Source: Pedobacter antarcticus (GTDB taxonomy: Bacteria > Bacteroidota > Bacteroidia > Sphingobacteriales > Sphingobacteriaceae). Taken from it: a stretch of 64,000 nt of DNA. The notes beneath the pieces are model-generated. The model was not told the DNA's origin and did no database searches. It saw only the letters and a list, made by a program, of their open reading frames with translations. The translations under genes were made by a program, and so were the position numbers. Within the stretch, counting starts at the first letter, position 1. Every line of letters begins with the position of its first letter. The DNA lies in NCBI RefSeq assembly GCF_900112985.1, contig NZ_FONS01000003.1, positions 1 to 64,000 of the forward strand. Direction: 5' to 3'. Shown here one piece after another: positions 9,134 through 18,508 of this stretch.

Positions 9134-12059
9134 CAATAGCCTGGTTCTGGTTTTCCTACTGTTCCTGCTATTTGGTAATGTGCAGCAAATAACTGCGCAG
9201 CATACTTATATTAAACATTACAGCACTGCAGACGGGCTACCCAGCAACAACTGTTATTTTACTCTTCAGGATAGCAAAGGATATATATGGGCTGCAACCG
9301 ATGCCGGAGTAAGTCGTTTTGATGGTAAGGTGTTTGAGACATTTTCCATCGAAGACGGCCTGCCGGACAATCAGATAATCAGACTTAATGAAGACAGCAG
9401 CGGAAAAATATGGTTCTCCGCACTCAACGGCCAATTGAGTTATTTCTATAAGGGCCGCATTTATAACGAACAAAATAACAAATTACTTAAAAAGCTGCGT
9501 TTTACAGGCGTTGTAATTTCCTTTTATGAAGATCGTAAAGGTCATCTCTGGTTTGGAACAAACAAAAATCTACTGGTTCGCTGGGATGGAAAAACAGTAA
9601 AACGTTTCAGCTCTGCTGATCCGAAAAGTCAATTTATCAATACCGTCGTCTACGAAGATAAATCTGGTATTGTATGGGCAGCGAGCAGTCATTGTCTCCG
9701 CTATTTTGACGGCAAAACTTTTCATAAAAGCAAGCAGCATTTACGGGCAGTTTCTTATAAAACAGCAGCTAGTAATGCAGATCACACCATGCTTTTTCTG
9801 GATTATCGTGGTCTTAATTTCGTCGATGGTGATAAGCAGCAACTTACCCTTAGAATAGACCGTTCGCTGATAGCAGACAACGCCGGTTACTTCTATGCCG
9901 AAAATGGGAACGAACTTTGGCTGGCTAACCGCTCCGGCGTATATCATCTGGAAAGTGACGGAACTAAAACCCATTACCTGCCGCAGGTAACCACTAGTCA
10001 GGTAATTAAAGATAACAAAGAAAACATGTGGTTCACCACAAATAACGGGCTTTATATGCTGCCTAAAAAATCCAGAAGGATATATATGCTGGATAGCCAT
10101 CAGGGGCTTAGTCAAAATACGATCAAGAGCCTGGCATCAGATAACAGTAACCGGATCTGGATGGGAATGGAAAACGGTATCATCAACTTGCTGGACCGGC
10201 CTGCTTTTGGGTTAAGGCATTTCACACTTCAGGATCATGAAAAGTATAGTAGCATAAAGGAATTAAAATTAAATTCTGCCCGTGACGCCATGGTTTTCTC
10301 GGCTGAATTTGGAATCGGGAAAATCCCGCTGAAAGGTTCCGCTTCGGAACAGATGGCTGGAATAGTGCAGAACAATAATACGAATGTCGGACTGAAAAGC
10401 TTTACTATCGGTCCTGATCATCAGATTGCAATGGCCATGTCTTCCGGAGTACTTGTGCTGCAGAAACCAGGAACCAATTTTTCGTTTAGTTCTGCAGATT
10501 ATATACAGGGAAAGAATTTTTTTGCCGGAAGAGCTTACCGGGTATATTATGGCAAAAATAATGAGCTTTGGTTTTCCAACCTTCAGGGGCTCTCCCAGAT
10601 CAAAGATGGAAAACTCATACGCCATTACCTGAATCATCCGCTGCTCACCAAAAGAATTAACGATATCGCACAATTGGCTGACGGTACAATAGTATTAGCT
10701 ACAGACGGTTATGGAATGCTCTTCTACCAAAATGGAAAATTAAGCAGGCAATTGACAAGGTTAAACGGACTGGCAAATAACATCTGTAAAAAGCTTTCGG
10801 TACGTGACGGGTATATCTGGGTTATCACCAATAACGGTATCAACAGAATTGAAGAAGGCGGGAGTCATCGGATCGAATCCTTCGAATATACAAACAGCCT
10901 GCTCAGCAATGATGTGAACGACATGCTCATTGAAAAGGATACTGTCTGGTTTGCAACAAATCGCGGACTGGTTTATTTTGCCAATACGCCTTTTGACAAA
11001 ACACGCGAAACCCCAAAAGTCCTGATTTCCTCTATTTCCAGTAAAAATAAAGAGCTTACGCCCGACTCTACCGGCTTTGTACTAAAACCCGGAGACAATA
11101 GTATCAGTTTCTATTTTAGTGCGCTTGATTTTCAGAACAGTAATATCCTTTACCGGTACCGGCTTAAAACGTCAAATCCATGGACTGAGACTAAAAGCCG
11201 GAGACTGGAGATTTCGTCTCTGGAACCTGGAAACTATCAGTTTGAACTGAGTGCAAAAACTGGTAATAGTGCATGGAGCACACCTACTGTCGTAACTTTT
11301 ACCCAGGAAGAACACTTCTGGCAGTCTTTCTGGTTTATGGCGCTGCTCCTTCTGCTGGCAAGTTTTAGTTTTTATAAAATCGCCGTATATGTAACCAGAC
11401 AGCAGAAAAATAAAGAACAGCAGCAGCTTGTACTCAAAAACAGGATTTTGATGTTGGAACAGCAGGCTCTTCAGGCTATGATGAACCCACATTTCGTTTT
11501 CAATGTCATGAATTCAATCCAGCACTACATCAATACAAAAGACACTTCTTCGGCTAATAAGATCCTGACAGGTTTTGCCAGATTGATCAGGAAAAATCTG
11601 GATATCTGTACGCGGAGCTTTATTTCACTGGAAGAAGAACTGGAATATCTTGGGCTTTATTTAAGTCTGGAAAAGAAAAGATTCGGGGATAAATTTAATT
11701 ATACACTGAAAATTGACCCGGAGATTGACCAGGATGACACAAGAATTCCATCCATGATTCTGCAGCCCTATATAGAAAATGCGATATGGCATGGATTAAT
11801 GCCTAAAGAGAACGGTGGGAAAATAGAGATCATTATGAGTCGCAGAGACCCTGTGCATTTACTTATTGAAATTATCGACGATGGTATAGGGATTGACAAC
11901 TCTCTTCAGCAAAAAAGAGGTTCACACCAGAGTAAAGGAATGGTGCTCACACAGGAAAGAATTAATCTGATTAACCAAATTGAGGCAAATCCTATACAAA
12001 TTGAGATCAGGCAGAACGGTATTTCAGGCACTATTGTGTCTGTTTTACTGCCAAATTGA
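9045..12059 (+). CDS. Two-component propeller sensor histidine kinase (Reg_prop / Y_Y_Y / LytS type)
   Basis: A 1004-residue membrane sensor. After a signal-like segment (about 33-52) come many Reg_prop blades ('YSTADGLPSNNCYF', 'DSKGYIWAATDAGVSRFDG', and others) forming two seven-bladed propellers, a Y_Y_Y domain (about 665-755), one membrane helix (about 765-783), and a His_kinase domain with 'QALQAMMNPHFVFNVMNSIQ' (phospho-His) plus an ATPase end ('LQPYIENAIWHGL'). Ligands of such propellers are usually glycans or their breakdown products. The ATG at 9045 lies inside the regulator gene; no later ATG precedes the signal segment, so coupling is likely, though a non-ATG start nearer the signal is possible. 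Confidence 0.92.
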   Translation: MEKKLPYPADEPAFSWKKLSYSVPVQARNSNSLVLVFLLFLLFGNVQQITAQHTYIKHYSTADGLPSNNCYFTLQDSKGYIWAATDAGVSRFDGKVFETFSIEDGLPDNQIIRLNEDSSGKIWFSALNGQLSYFYKGRIYNEQNNKLLKKLRFTGVVISFYEDRKGHLWFGTNKNLLVRWDGKTVKRFSSADPKSQFINTVVYEDKSGIVWAASSHCLRYFDGKTFHKSKQHLRAVSYKTAASNADHTMLFLDYRGLNFVDGDKQQLTLRIDRSLIADNAGYFYAENGNELWLANRSGVYHLESDGTKTHYLPQVTTSQVIKDNKENMWFTTNNGLYMLPKKSRRIYMLDSHQGLSQNTIKSLASDNSNRIWMGMENGIINLLDRPAFGLRHFTLQDHEKYSSIKELKLNSARDAMVFSAEFGIGKIPLKGSASEQMAGIVQNNNTNVGLKSFTIGPDHQIAMAMSSGVLVLQKPGTNFSFSSADYIQGKNFFAGRAYRVYYGKNNELWFSNLQGLSQIKDGKLIRHYLNHPLLTKRINDIAQLADGTIVLATDGYGMLFYQNGKLSRQLTRLNGLANNICKKLSVRDGYIWVITNNGINRIEEGGSHRIESFEYTNSLLSNDVNDMLIEKDTVWFATNRGLVYFANTPFDKTRETPKVLISSISSKNKELTPDSTGFVLKPGDNSISFYFSALDFQNSNILYRYRLKTSNPWTETKSRRLEISSLEPGNYQFELSAKTGNSAWSTPTVVTFTQEEHFWQSFWFMALLLLLASFSFYKIAVYVTRQQKNKEQQQLVLKNRILMLEQQALQAMMNPHFVFNVMNSIQHYINTKDTSSANKILTGFARLIRKNLDICTRSFISLEEELEYLGLYLSLEKKRFGDKFNYTLKIDPEIDQDDTRIPSMILQPYIENAIWHGLMPKENGGKIEIIMSRRDPVHLLIEIIDDGIGIDNSLQQKRGSHQSKGMVLTQERINLINQIEANPIQIEIRQNGISGTIVSVLLPN

Positions 12060-12250
12060 TTAGCATTATACCGTTTACTCAAAAATAACTACCACTTACT
12101 AAGTATACTTTCTTTCGATCTTAATTTGCATTAAACTTGTTATAGATATTAAAGCAAACAAAGTTTGTAAAAAACGTTCTTAGAGAATTGATCAAAGATA
12201 TTTTTAATCTAACCTAAAACTTATCTCAATTCAGGTTTCATTTGTGTGTT

Positions 12251-12288
12251 AAAAGTGGTAAAGTAGTAGCCTTTACCACTTTTTTTTT
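12251..12288 (+). terminator. Rho-independent terminator
   Basis: AAGTGGTAAAG (12253-12263) pairs perfectly with CTTTACCACTT (12271-12281), followed by eight or more T. Confidence 0.88.
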
Positions 12289-12378
12289 GCGCAAAATTCT
12301 TTTATTCTGTTTAGCAACCACTTGTATTCCGCTTCAATATTTTAGAAAAAAGAATTTTTTTTAAAATGCTTTTTGTTC

Positions 12379-12386
12379 TAATTTTG
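12379..12386 (+). promoter_or_regulatory. -7 promoter element for the small acidic protein gene
   Basis: TAATTTTG matches TAnnTTTG, about 100 bases before the ATG at 12485. The -33 partner is weak (T-rich). Confidence 0.4.
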
Positions 12387-12484
12387 ATTTGGCAAAAGTC
12401 CGGCAAAAGCAGCGTCCAGGCTAACTAGAAAGATTTTTGTTATTTTTATTAAATCACAAACTCAGGCAACTTTATTTTAGACAA

Positions 12485-12682
12485 ATGGCAACTCCAAAAA
12501 AATCCGTAAAAAAGGGCCCAATTGAGCGGGCAGAGGACAAGGAAATGACTGATGAAATTTCTTTAGCCCCAAAAGGGAACAAAAATTCATTTGACGACGA
12601 TGATGATGAATTCGATCTGCCGCTGGACGACCTTGACGGGTTTGACGAATTTGGTACAGACGACGATGATGACAATTACTAA
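12485..12682 (+). CDS. Small acidic protein of unknown function
   Basis: A 65-residue protein with a basic start (MATPKKSVKKG) and a very acidic C-terminal half containing runs of Asp ('FDDDDDEFDLPLDD', 'GTDDDDDNY'). I chose the ATG at 12485; the frame upstream looks non-coding. No domain is recognised. The low-complexity charge pattern suggests a disordered protein that could bind basic partners or metal ions, but nothing in the sequence fixes a role. It has its own promoter-like element and terminator. Confidence 0.7.
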   Translation: MATPKKSVKKGPIERAEDKEMTDEISLAPKGNKNSFDDDDDEFDLPLDDLDGFDEFGTDDDDDNY

Positions 12683-12704
12683 GTAAATGCAGTTCACTAC
12701 ATAG

Positions 12705-12729
12705 AGCATCTTCAACAAGGTGCTTTTTT
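12705..12729 (+). terminator. Terminator of the small acidic protein gene
   Basis: AGCATCTT pairs with AAGGTGCT around a CAAC loop (with a G-T pair), followed by TTTTTT. Confidence 0.75.
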
Positions 12730-12750
12730 ATTTCAATTTCCCGACCCTAA

Positions 12751-13869
12751 ATGCAAATTCTACCCGTTTCCGATAGCCAGTTAAAAAAAGAATTCTTAAA
12801 AGTCCCCCACCTTATTTACGCCGGTGATGAAAATTGGATCTGCCCGCTGGAACAGGACGTGGAAAAGACTTTTAACCCGCAAAAAAATCCATTTTTCAAA
12901 CATGGTAAATGTACCAGATGGATTTTACAGGATGATCAGGGAAAAACTATCGGACGGATTGCCGCATTTGTGAATGATAAAAAGGCATTCCAGTATGACC
13001 AGCCTACCGGTGGTATGGGATTTTTCGAATGTATAAATGACGAAAAAGCTGCATTCACTTTATTTGACGCCGCCAAAGACTGGCTGATCAGTCAGGGGAT
13101 GAAAGCTATGGACGGGCCAATTAACTTCGGTGAAAATGATACTTTCTGGGGTTTACTGGTCGAAGGATTTACGCCACCATCCTATGGTATGAATTATAAC
13201 CCTTCGTACTATCAGGCATTTTTTGATAATTATGGCTTTACAACCGAATATCAGCAGATTACAAACCACCTCGCTGTCAGAAAACCATTTCCCGAAAGAT
13301 TTACCAAAATAGCAAATTGGGTAGCTAATAAACCTGGTTATACTTTTGAGAGCTTTTCAACGAAAAATCCGGAAAAATACGTGAACGATCTGATGGAGAT
13401 CTATAATGATGGGTGGAAGGATTTTGATAATTTTGTTCCGATCAAAAAAGAGACGCTATTAGCAAGCTTCAAACAGATGGAGGCGATAATGGACGAAAAA
13501 CTAATTTGGTTTGCTTACATCAACGGAGAACCAGCTTCATTTGTAGTTATCATCCCTGATGCTAACCAGCTGATCAAAGGATTTAACGGGAAACTAGGGT
13601 TACTAGAGAAAATCAAATTTGTTTACCGGAGATGGAAAGGTGTGAACAGAATGCGTGCAATAGTGATGGGGACAAAAACAGCTTATCAAAAGCATGGTCT
13701 TGAATCGGCGCTGTTCATCAAACTTAAAGAATATGTTCTGCCAATGGAACAATACGACGAGCTGGAGCTTTCCTGGGTAGGTGACTTCAATGATAAGATG
13801 TTATCTATTCATGAAGCAACAGGTGCCACTTTTGGAAAGCGGCACCTGACATTGCGTAAATTATTCTAA
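12751..13869 (+). CDS. GNAT-fold N-acetyltransferase-like protein (YghO-type)
   Basis: A 372-residue cytosolic protein. The N-terminal part 'LIYAGDENWICPLEQDVEKTF' and 'KTIGRIAAFVNDKK' followed by 'DGPINFGENDTFWGLLVEGF' is a pattern I associate with a widespread family of double GNAT-like proteins of unknown substrate. The C-terminal half carries a second GNAT-like region ending with 'ATGATFGKRHLTLRKLF'. No operon partner; the previous gene ends with a terminator 20 bases before. Confidence 0.6.
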   Translation: MQILPVSDSQLKKEFLKVPHLIYAGDENWICPLEQDVEKTFNPQKNPFFKHGKCTRWILQDDQGKTIGRIAAFVNDKKAFQYDQPTGGMGFFECINDEKAAFTLFDAAKDWLISQGMKAMDGPINFGENDTFWGLLVEGFTPPSYGMNYNPSYYQAFFDNYGFTTEYQQITNHLAVRKPFPERFTKIANWVANKPGYTFESFSTKNPEKYVNDLMEIYNDGWKDFDNFVPIKKETLLASFKQMEAIMDEKLIWFAYINGEPASFVVIIPDANQLIKGFNGKLGLLEKIKFVYRRWKGVNRMRAIVMGTKTAYQKHGLESALFIKLKEYVLPMEQYDELELSWVGDFNDKMLSIHEATGATFGKRHLTLRKLF

Positions 13870-13875
13870 TGAGTC

Positions 13876-14205
13876 TTATCTCTCTCTGATTTCTTCATAA
13901 AGATCAATCACCTTCTTCTGAAGTTTAATAATTTCCTCTTCTCTGAGTGATAACTTTGATTTAAGATTATTAATCTCTTCAAAATTTACTGATTGTGGAT
14001 TTTCTCCTTCTTTGGAGATGATATCCATTGTAGAAACCTCGAAAAGATTTGCAATCTGAGCAAGTCTGGAAATATTGATATCTGTGATTCCTGTTTCTAT
14101 TTTAGAAAAAGCAGGAATAGAAATATTCAATCTTTTAGCTACTTCGCCCTGACTCCATCCATTTTTCTGACGGAGTTGTCTGATGTTTTTACCGATGATG
14201 TTCAT
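13876..14205 (-). CDS. XRE-family helix-turn-helix regulator with coiled-coil tail
   Basis: A 109-residue protein: XRE/Cro-type HTH at residues 5-62 ('IRQLRQKNGWSQGEVAKRLN', 'FSKIETG', 'RLAQIANLF') and a C-terminal heptad-like helix (about 75-108, 'INNLKSKLSLREEEIIKLQK') probably used for dimerisation. It starts 28 bases after the mpl stop and runs the same way, so it may be cotranscribed with mpl. Its target is unknown. Confidence 0.88.
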   Translation of the reverse strand: MNIIGKNIRQLRQKNGWSQGEVAKRLNISIPAFSKIETGITDINISRLAQIANLFEVSTMDIISKEGENPQSVNFEEINNLKSKLSLREEEIIKLQKKVIDLYEEIRER

Positions 14206-14233
14206 TTTTATAAAATTTAGGTGTGTTTTTTTC

Positions 14234-15586
14234 TTAATTATTATTCAACTCACGTGCCAACTTCCCCAGATCCATCCCACCGTAGTTACCTGAACTCATT
14301 AACAACAGGTTAGTATGGCTAAAATCCAGCTCCAGAAGGTATTGCGCTAAATTATCTGCATTATCAAAATAGGTAATCCTTTTGTCATTAAATGCATTCT
14401 TGATATCTGTTTCGCTGAATGGTATAATATTTTTTTGTTCAAATGTTTTTTTATCAATATATACGATAGGATTATCTGCATTAAACATCGTATCATGATA
14501 TTGAAGTAGAAATTTTTTATTTAAACTACTAAAAGTATGCAATTCTATGCAAGCTACTAATTTTCTTTCCTCAAATTGTGTCTTTACTGCCTCAATTGTT
14601 GCTTTTAATTTAGATGGTGAATGTGCAAAGTCTTTATAGACATTCGTATTTTCATCTGAGAACAGCAATTCAAGCCTTTTAGACGCTCCTTTGAAGGATT
14701 TTATCGCTTCATTAAACTCGGGTATACTTATGCCTAATCTTTCACAAACCTGTCGCGCAGCACTCAAATTCATCAGATTATGGTTTCCAAATATTTTCAA
14801 TTCCTGGTGTCCGGGTTCAAGATGAGTAATTCCGTTCTCTATTGCATGTAACGGAATCTGATAACCTGTTGCCTTTAAATTCTTTTTTTCGTTAACCATT
14901 TTAACCAGTTCTGCATCATCCTCGCAAAAGATAAGCTCCCCGTCCGGCATGATAGTATCTATAAATATAGAAAACTGAGTCAAATAATTCTCGAATGTAG
15001 GAAAAACATTAACATGATCCCAGGCTACACCACTAATTACAGCAAGATTTGCATTGTAAAGGTGAAATTTTGGTCTTCTGTCAATAGCTGAAGACAGGTA
15101 TTCATCACCTTCAATAATGATAACGGGTGCGCTATCAGTCAACTTCACCATGGTATCAAAGCCTTCCAGCTGCGCACCAACAAGATAATCTATTTCATGA
15201 TTATAATAATTCAACACATGGAGGATCATTGAAGTTATAGTTGTCTTCCCATGACTCCCGCCGATTACTACACGAAACTTATCTTTTGACTGCTCATAGA
15301 TATACTCAGGATAAGAATAGATACGTAAACCCAATTCTTGTGCTCTAAGTAATTCTGGATTATCCGCACGGGCATGCATCCCTAGAATAACAGCATCCAA
15401 CTGCCGGTTAATCACTTCCGGCCGCCAACCTGATTCCGAAGGAAAAAGTCCATAGCGTGCAAGCCGGCTGGCTGATGGCTCAAAGATAAAATCATCTGAG
15501 CCAGTCACCAGCATACCTTTTTTATGTAACGCTATCGCCAGGTTATGCATGGCGCTTCCTCCGATAGCTATAAAATGTATTCGCAT
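14234..15586 (-). CDS. mpl: UDP-N-acetylmuramate:L-alanyl-gamma-D-glutamyl-meso-diaminopimelate ligase (murein peptide ligase)
   Basis: Recycles murein tripeptide by joining it to UDP-MurNAc. The 450-residue protein shows the Mur-ligase N-terminal Rossmann part ('IHFIAIGGSAMHNLAIAL'), the ATP-binding 'GGSHGKTTITSMI' (about 112-124), the central 'EGDEYLSSAIDRRPKFHLY' and the C-terminal 'KDFAHSPSKLKATIEA'. The MHNLA variant in the first motif is characteristic of Mpl rather than MurC. Last in the run glmU-like, tpiA, prmA, mpl. Confidence 0.93.
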   Translation of the reverse strand: MRIHFIAIGGSAMHNLAIALHKKGMLVTGSDDFIFEPSASRLARYGLFPSESGWRPEVINRQLDAVILGMHARADNPELLRAQELGLRIYSYPEYIYEQSKDKFRVVIGGSHGKTTITSMILHVLNYYNHEIDYLVGAQLEGFDTMVKLTDSAPVIIIEGDEYLSSAIDRRPKFHLYNANLAVISGVAWDHVNVFPTFENYLTQFSIFIDTIMPDGELIFCEDDAELVKMVNEKKNLKATGYQIPLHAIENGITHLEPGHQELKIFGNHNLMNLSAARQVCERLGISIPEFNEAIKSFKGASKRLELLFSDENTNVYKDFAHSPSKLKATIEAVKTQFEERKLVACIELHTFSSLNKKFLLQYHDTMFNADNPIVYIDKKTFEQKNIIPFSETDIKNAFNDKRITYFDNADNLAQYLLELDFSHTNLLLMSSGNYGGMDLGKLARELNNN

Positions 15587-15610
15587 CTAAAGTTTAAATA
15601 TAAACTGTTA

Positions 15611-16450
15611 TTATATCTTTTTAAAATGGGCGGCAACCCAGTTATCAATCTTCTTATGTGAATGATAAAGGATGCCAGATAATGCACAAGCATCAGTAAT
15701 CATCTTCAAATCTGTTTCTTCGTAGAATCCACTAAAATAGATATCACCGCCGTTTTTAAGAACTCTCGTATATACAGGAATCTGATCCAGCAGGATATTA
15801 CGGTTTATATTCGCTAAAATAGTATCATATTTTACTGCAGGAATTACTTCTTTACCACCACATAGAATTTCCATACCCGGAATATTATTTAATTGGGTAT
15901 TCTCTATAGTACTGGCATAGCAAACTTCATCATAATCAATTGCTGTTAATTTAGCAGCATTCTTTTTTGCCGCCAGTATAGCAAGAATTCCTGTCCCACA
16001 TCCCATATCAAGTACAAATTTACCGTCCATATCAGCTTCAAGGATATACTCCATCATCATTGTAGTAGTCTGATGATGACCAGTTCCAAAAGCCATCTTT
16101 GGATCGATAATAATTTCAAAAGGAAACTCAGGACGTGGTTGGTGAAAAGTAGCCCGCACATAACAGGCGTTACTAACAATTAGAGGTTCAAAGTTTTTCT
16201 CCCACTCTTCATTCCAGTTCTCGGCTGCTATTTCCTGAGAAGAATAGCTGTAAGGTAACGTTTCATCTATTTCTTGAAGTAAAGCCTGAAATGCTTCCTC
16301 ATTAAAGGACGCTTGATCTATGTAAGCAGAAAATCCGTTTTCAGTATCTTCAAAAGTATTGAAACCAATGTCCGAAAGATCAGCGATTAGTAGATCCTGC
16401 TGATATTCTTCAATGGTTTCAAAACTAAAAGTTATTTGTAAATATTGCAT
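15611..16450 (-). CDS. prmA: Ribosomal protein L11 methyltransferase
   Basis: A 279-residue SAM-dependent enzyme that trimethylates ribosomal protein L11. Motif I 'VLDMGCGTGILAILAAK' (about 144-160), 'IIDPKMAFGTGHHQTT' and 'DTILANINRNILL' (NPPY-like substrate motif region) are diagnostic. The N-terminal 90 residues form the L11-recognition domain. Its ATG overlaps the tpiA stop by one base (TAATG), showing translational coupling. Confidence 0.95.
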   Translation of the reverse strand: MQYLQITFSFETIEEYQQDLLIADLSDIGFNTFEDTENGFSAYIDQASFNEEAFQALLQEIDETLPYSYSSQEIAAENWNEEWEKNFEPLIVSNACYVRATFHQPRPEFPFEIIIDPKMAFGTGHHQTTTMMMEYILEADMDGKFVLDMGCGTGILAILAAKKNAAKLTAIDYDEVCYASTIENTQLNNIPGMEILCGGKEVIPAVKYDTILANINRNILLDQIPVYTRVLKNGGDIYFSGFYEETDLKMITDACALSGILYHSHKKIDNWVAAHFKKI

Positions 16451-17211
16451 TAAGCGTTGAAAGTTTTAACGATATCAGTAAAATCACGCGACTTCAAAGA
16501 AGCTCCGCCGATCAGCCCGCCATCAATATCTTTTTGAGCAAACAGTTCAGCCGCATTTTTCGGATTACAACTTCCACCGTAAAGAATTGAAGTTTCTTCT
16601 GCAACATCCTCTCCGTATTTACCGGATACCTCTGCACGGATAAATTCATGTACTTCCTGCGCCTGCTCAGCAGTAGCGGTCAATCCTGTTCCAATAGCCC
16701 AAACTGGTTCATAGGCAATGATTACTTTAGAAAAGTCTTCAGTATCCAAGCCAAAGATTCCATTATCTAACTGAGCTCTAAGGATTTCAAAAAAGTTTCC
16801 ATTATTTCTTTCATCAAGTGTTTCGCCAATGCAGAAAAGTGGTGTAAGGCCATTAGCTAACGCTATTTTGGTTTTCTCAGCAAGAAGCTCATCGCTTTCA
16901 GCAAAATACTGACGACGTTCTGAGTGTCCGATAATTACATACTCACAGCCGATAGAGCGAATCATTTTTGCTGAAATCTCACCTGTATAAGCGCCGCTTT
17001 CTTTTTGATGACAATTTTGCGCCCCAATTTTAACTGTTTCAGAACCTAACTGAACCAGGCTTTTCAAATGTGTAAACGGAGCACAGATGATAGCAATCTG
17101 ATCGCCTTTCTTTTCATCTCTGACCATGTTCACAATTTCCGAGAAAAGGCTTAATCCTTCTTCGTCATCAGTGTTCATTTTCCAATTGCCTGCTACTATT
17201 TTCTTTCTCAT
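16450..17211 (-). CDS. tpiA: Triosephosphate isomerase
   Basis: Interconverts dihydroxyacetone phosphate and glyceraldehyde 3-phosphate in glycolysis. The 253 residues carry 'AGNWKMN' (Asn/Lys at the N-terminus), 'IIGHSERRQ' (catalytic His), 'AYEPVWAIGTG' (catalytic Glu) and the phosphate-binding 'ILYGGSCNPKNA'. Cotranscribed with prmA. Confidence 0.98.
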   Translation of the reverse strand: MRKKIVAGNWKMNTDDEEGLSLFSEIVNMVRDEKKGDQIAIICAPFTHLKSLVQLGSETVKIGAQNCHQKESGAYTGEISAKMIRSIGCEYVIIGHSERRQYFAESDELLAEKTKIALANGLTPLFCIGETLDERNNGNFFEILRAQLDNGIFGLDTEDFSKVIIAYEPVWAIGTGLTATAEQAQEVHEFIRAEVSGKYGEDVAEETSILYGGSCNPKNAAELFAQKDIDGGLIGGASLKSRDFTDIVKTFNA

Positions 17212-17332
17212 ATTATATGTTTCTTATTCTGGTTTTATTGTCTGAATCATTAACGAAAATATTAACCTGGTATTATTAATTAATAGCGGGTTAATGGTTT
17301 ACTTATAAAGTATAAAACTACAAAAGTATTTC

Positions 17333-18508
17333 TTAAAAGTGTCTGTAAATCATTGTTTGTTCGTATACGGCGCTTAAAATATCCTTTTCGACCTGACTAA
17401 ACTCCATATTCCTACGTGAAAAAACCTTCTCTGTAGTCTCCAGCATTTTTTCCAGTTTATAAGTATCAAAACCGTGCGCTCCACCCCATGAAAAATCTGG
17501 AATAAAATTCCTGGGATAACCGCTTCCAAAGATATTTGCGCTGACACCGGCTATAGTACCCGTATTAAACATTGTGTTAATTCCGCATTTAGCATGATCT
17601 CCCATGATCAACCCACAAAATTGCAATCCGGTATTCCGAAATGTATCCAACTCATAATCCCATAATTTAACATCACCATAGGTGTTTTTAAGGTTAGAGT
17701 TATTGCTGTCTGCACCGATATTACACCATTGCCCGAGTACGGAATTACCTAAATAACCTTCATGCCCTTTGGAAGAATATCCCCAAATGACAGCATTGTT
17801 AATCTCACCGCCGACCCGGCTGAACGGACCTATAGTTGTTTGCCCGTAAATCTTACTCCCCATTTTAACCTGAGATTCTTCACAAAGTGCAAATGAACCC
17901 CGAATGTGACTACCTTCCCAAACCTGTGTATTCTTACCGAGATAAATTGGGCCGGTACGGGTATTAAAAGTTGAACACTCGGCGATTGCACCCTCTTCGG
18001 CAAAGAATTGATCGCCAAGAATGGTATTAGTACTGCTCAATTCAGCAGATCCTCTACCGTCAGTCAGCAGCTTGAAGTCTGCGCGCAACTGCGCATCGTT
18101 ATGACGGAAGATATCCTCGGGATACTGTATATAGGTTACAGTTCCTGTAAACTCCTTCGGTTTGAAACCTTCTACTCCTTTCAGGCTTACTTTTTCACCC
18201 GAAGCAGTCTTAAAAGCTAAAATAAGGTTGCCCGACAAAAGTGATTCTCCTGATCTTAGCGCAGAGATCGCATTAAAAACATCATTGTCAGGACATAACG
18301 CCCCATTTATATAAGTATCAGCATCTTGCAGCGCAGGGTATTTGGACTGAAGATAATCTGCAGTCATAAAACCATATGCTTCAGAACTGTATTTACCCCA
18401 CTTCTCAGCGATAGTCAAAATACCAATCCGTAAGTCTGCAACTGGTCTGGTAAAAGTTAGTGGACGTAAAGAAAATGCAGTACGATCATCAAAAAGATTA
18501 ATTCTCAT
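17333..18508 (-). CDS. GlmU-like bifunctional UDP-GlcNAc diphosphorylase / GlcN-1-P N-acetyltransferase (alternative Bacteroidota form)
   Basis: A 391-residue protein with a degenerate nucleotidyltransferase N-terminus ('INLFDDRTAFSLRPLTFTRP', about 1-180) and a left-handed beta-helix of hexapeptide repeats ('GPIYLGKNTQVWEGSHIRG', 'VGGEINNAVIWGYSSKGHEG', 'LGNSVLGQWCNIGADSNNSN', about 190-350). This matches the alternative GlmU family (TIGR03991) thought to supply UDP-GlcNAc for cell-wall synthesis in Bacteroidota. Its start overlaps the end of a 58-residue ORF by 11 bases. Confidence 0.85.
   Translation of the reverse strand: MRINLFDDRTAFSLRPLTFTRPVADLRIGILTIAEKWGKYSSEAYGFMTADYLQSKYPALQDADTYINGALCPDNDVFNAISALRSGESLLSGNLILAFKTASGEKVSLKGVEGFKPKEFTGTVTYIQYPEDIFRHNDAQLRADFKLLTDGRGSAELSSTNTILGDQFFAEEGAIAECSTFNTRTGPIYLGKNTQVWEGSHIRGSFALCEESQVKMGSKIYGQTTIGPFSRVGGEINNAVIWGYSSKGHEGYLGNSVLGQWCNIGADSNNSNLKNTYGDVKLWDYELDTFRNTGLQFCGLIMGDHAKCGINTMFNTGTIAGVSANIFGSGYPRNFIPDFSWGGAHGFDTYKLEKMLETTEKVFSRRNMEFSQVEKDILSAVYEQTMIYRHF

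Larger units (their letters stand above)
12060..12484. other. 425-bp intergenic region with an isolated terminator and a promoter-like element
   Basis: No open frame of note. It holds a strong hairpin terminator at 12251-12288, about 190 bases past the kinase stop, and TAATTTTG at 12379-12386 before the small acidic gene. The first 190 bases could be a long 3' UTR or encode a small RNA ending at the terminator. Confidence 0.5.

Noticed and set aside
12485-12682. Acidic ORF as a mere low-complexity artefact
   Set aside because: It was kept as a gene because it has its own -7 element, a good ATG and a terminator just past the stop.
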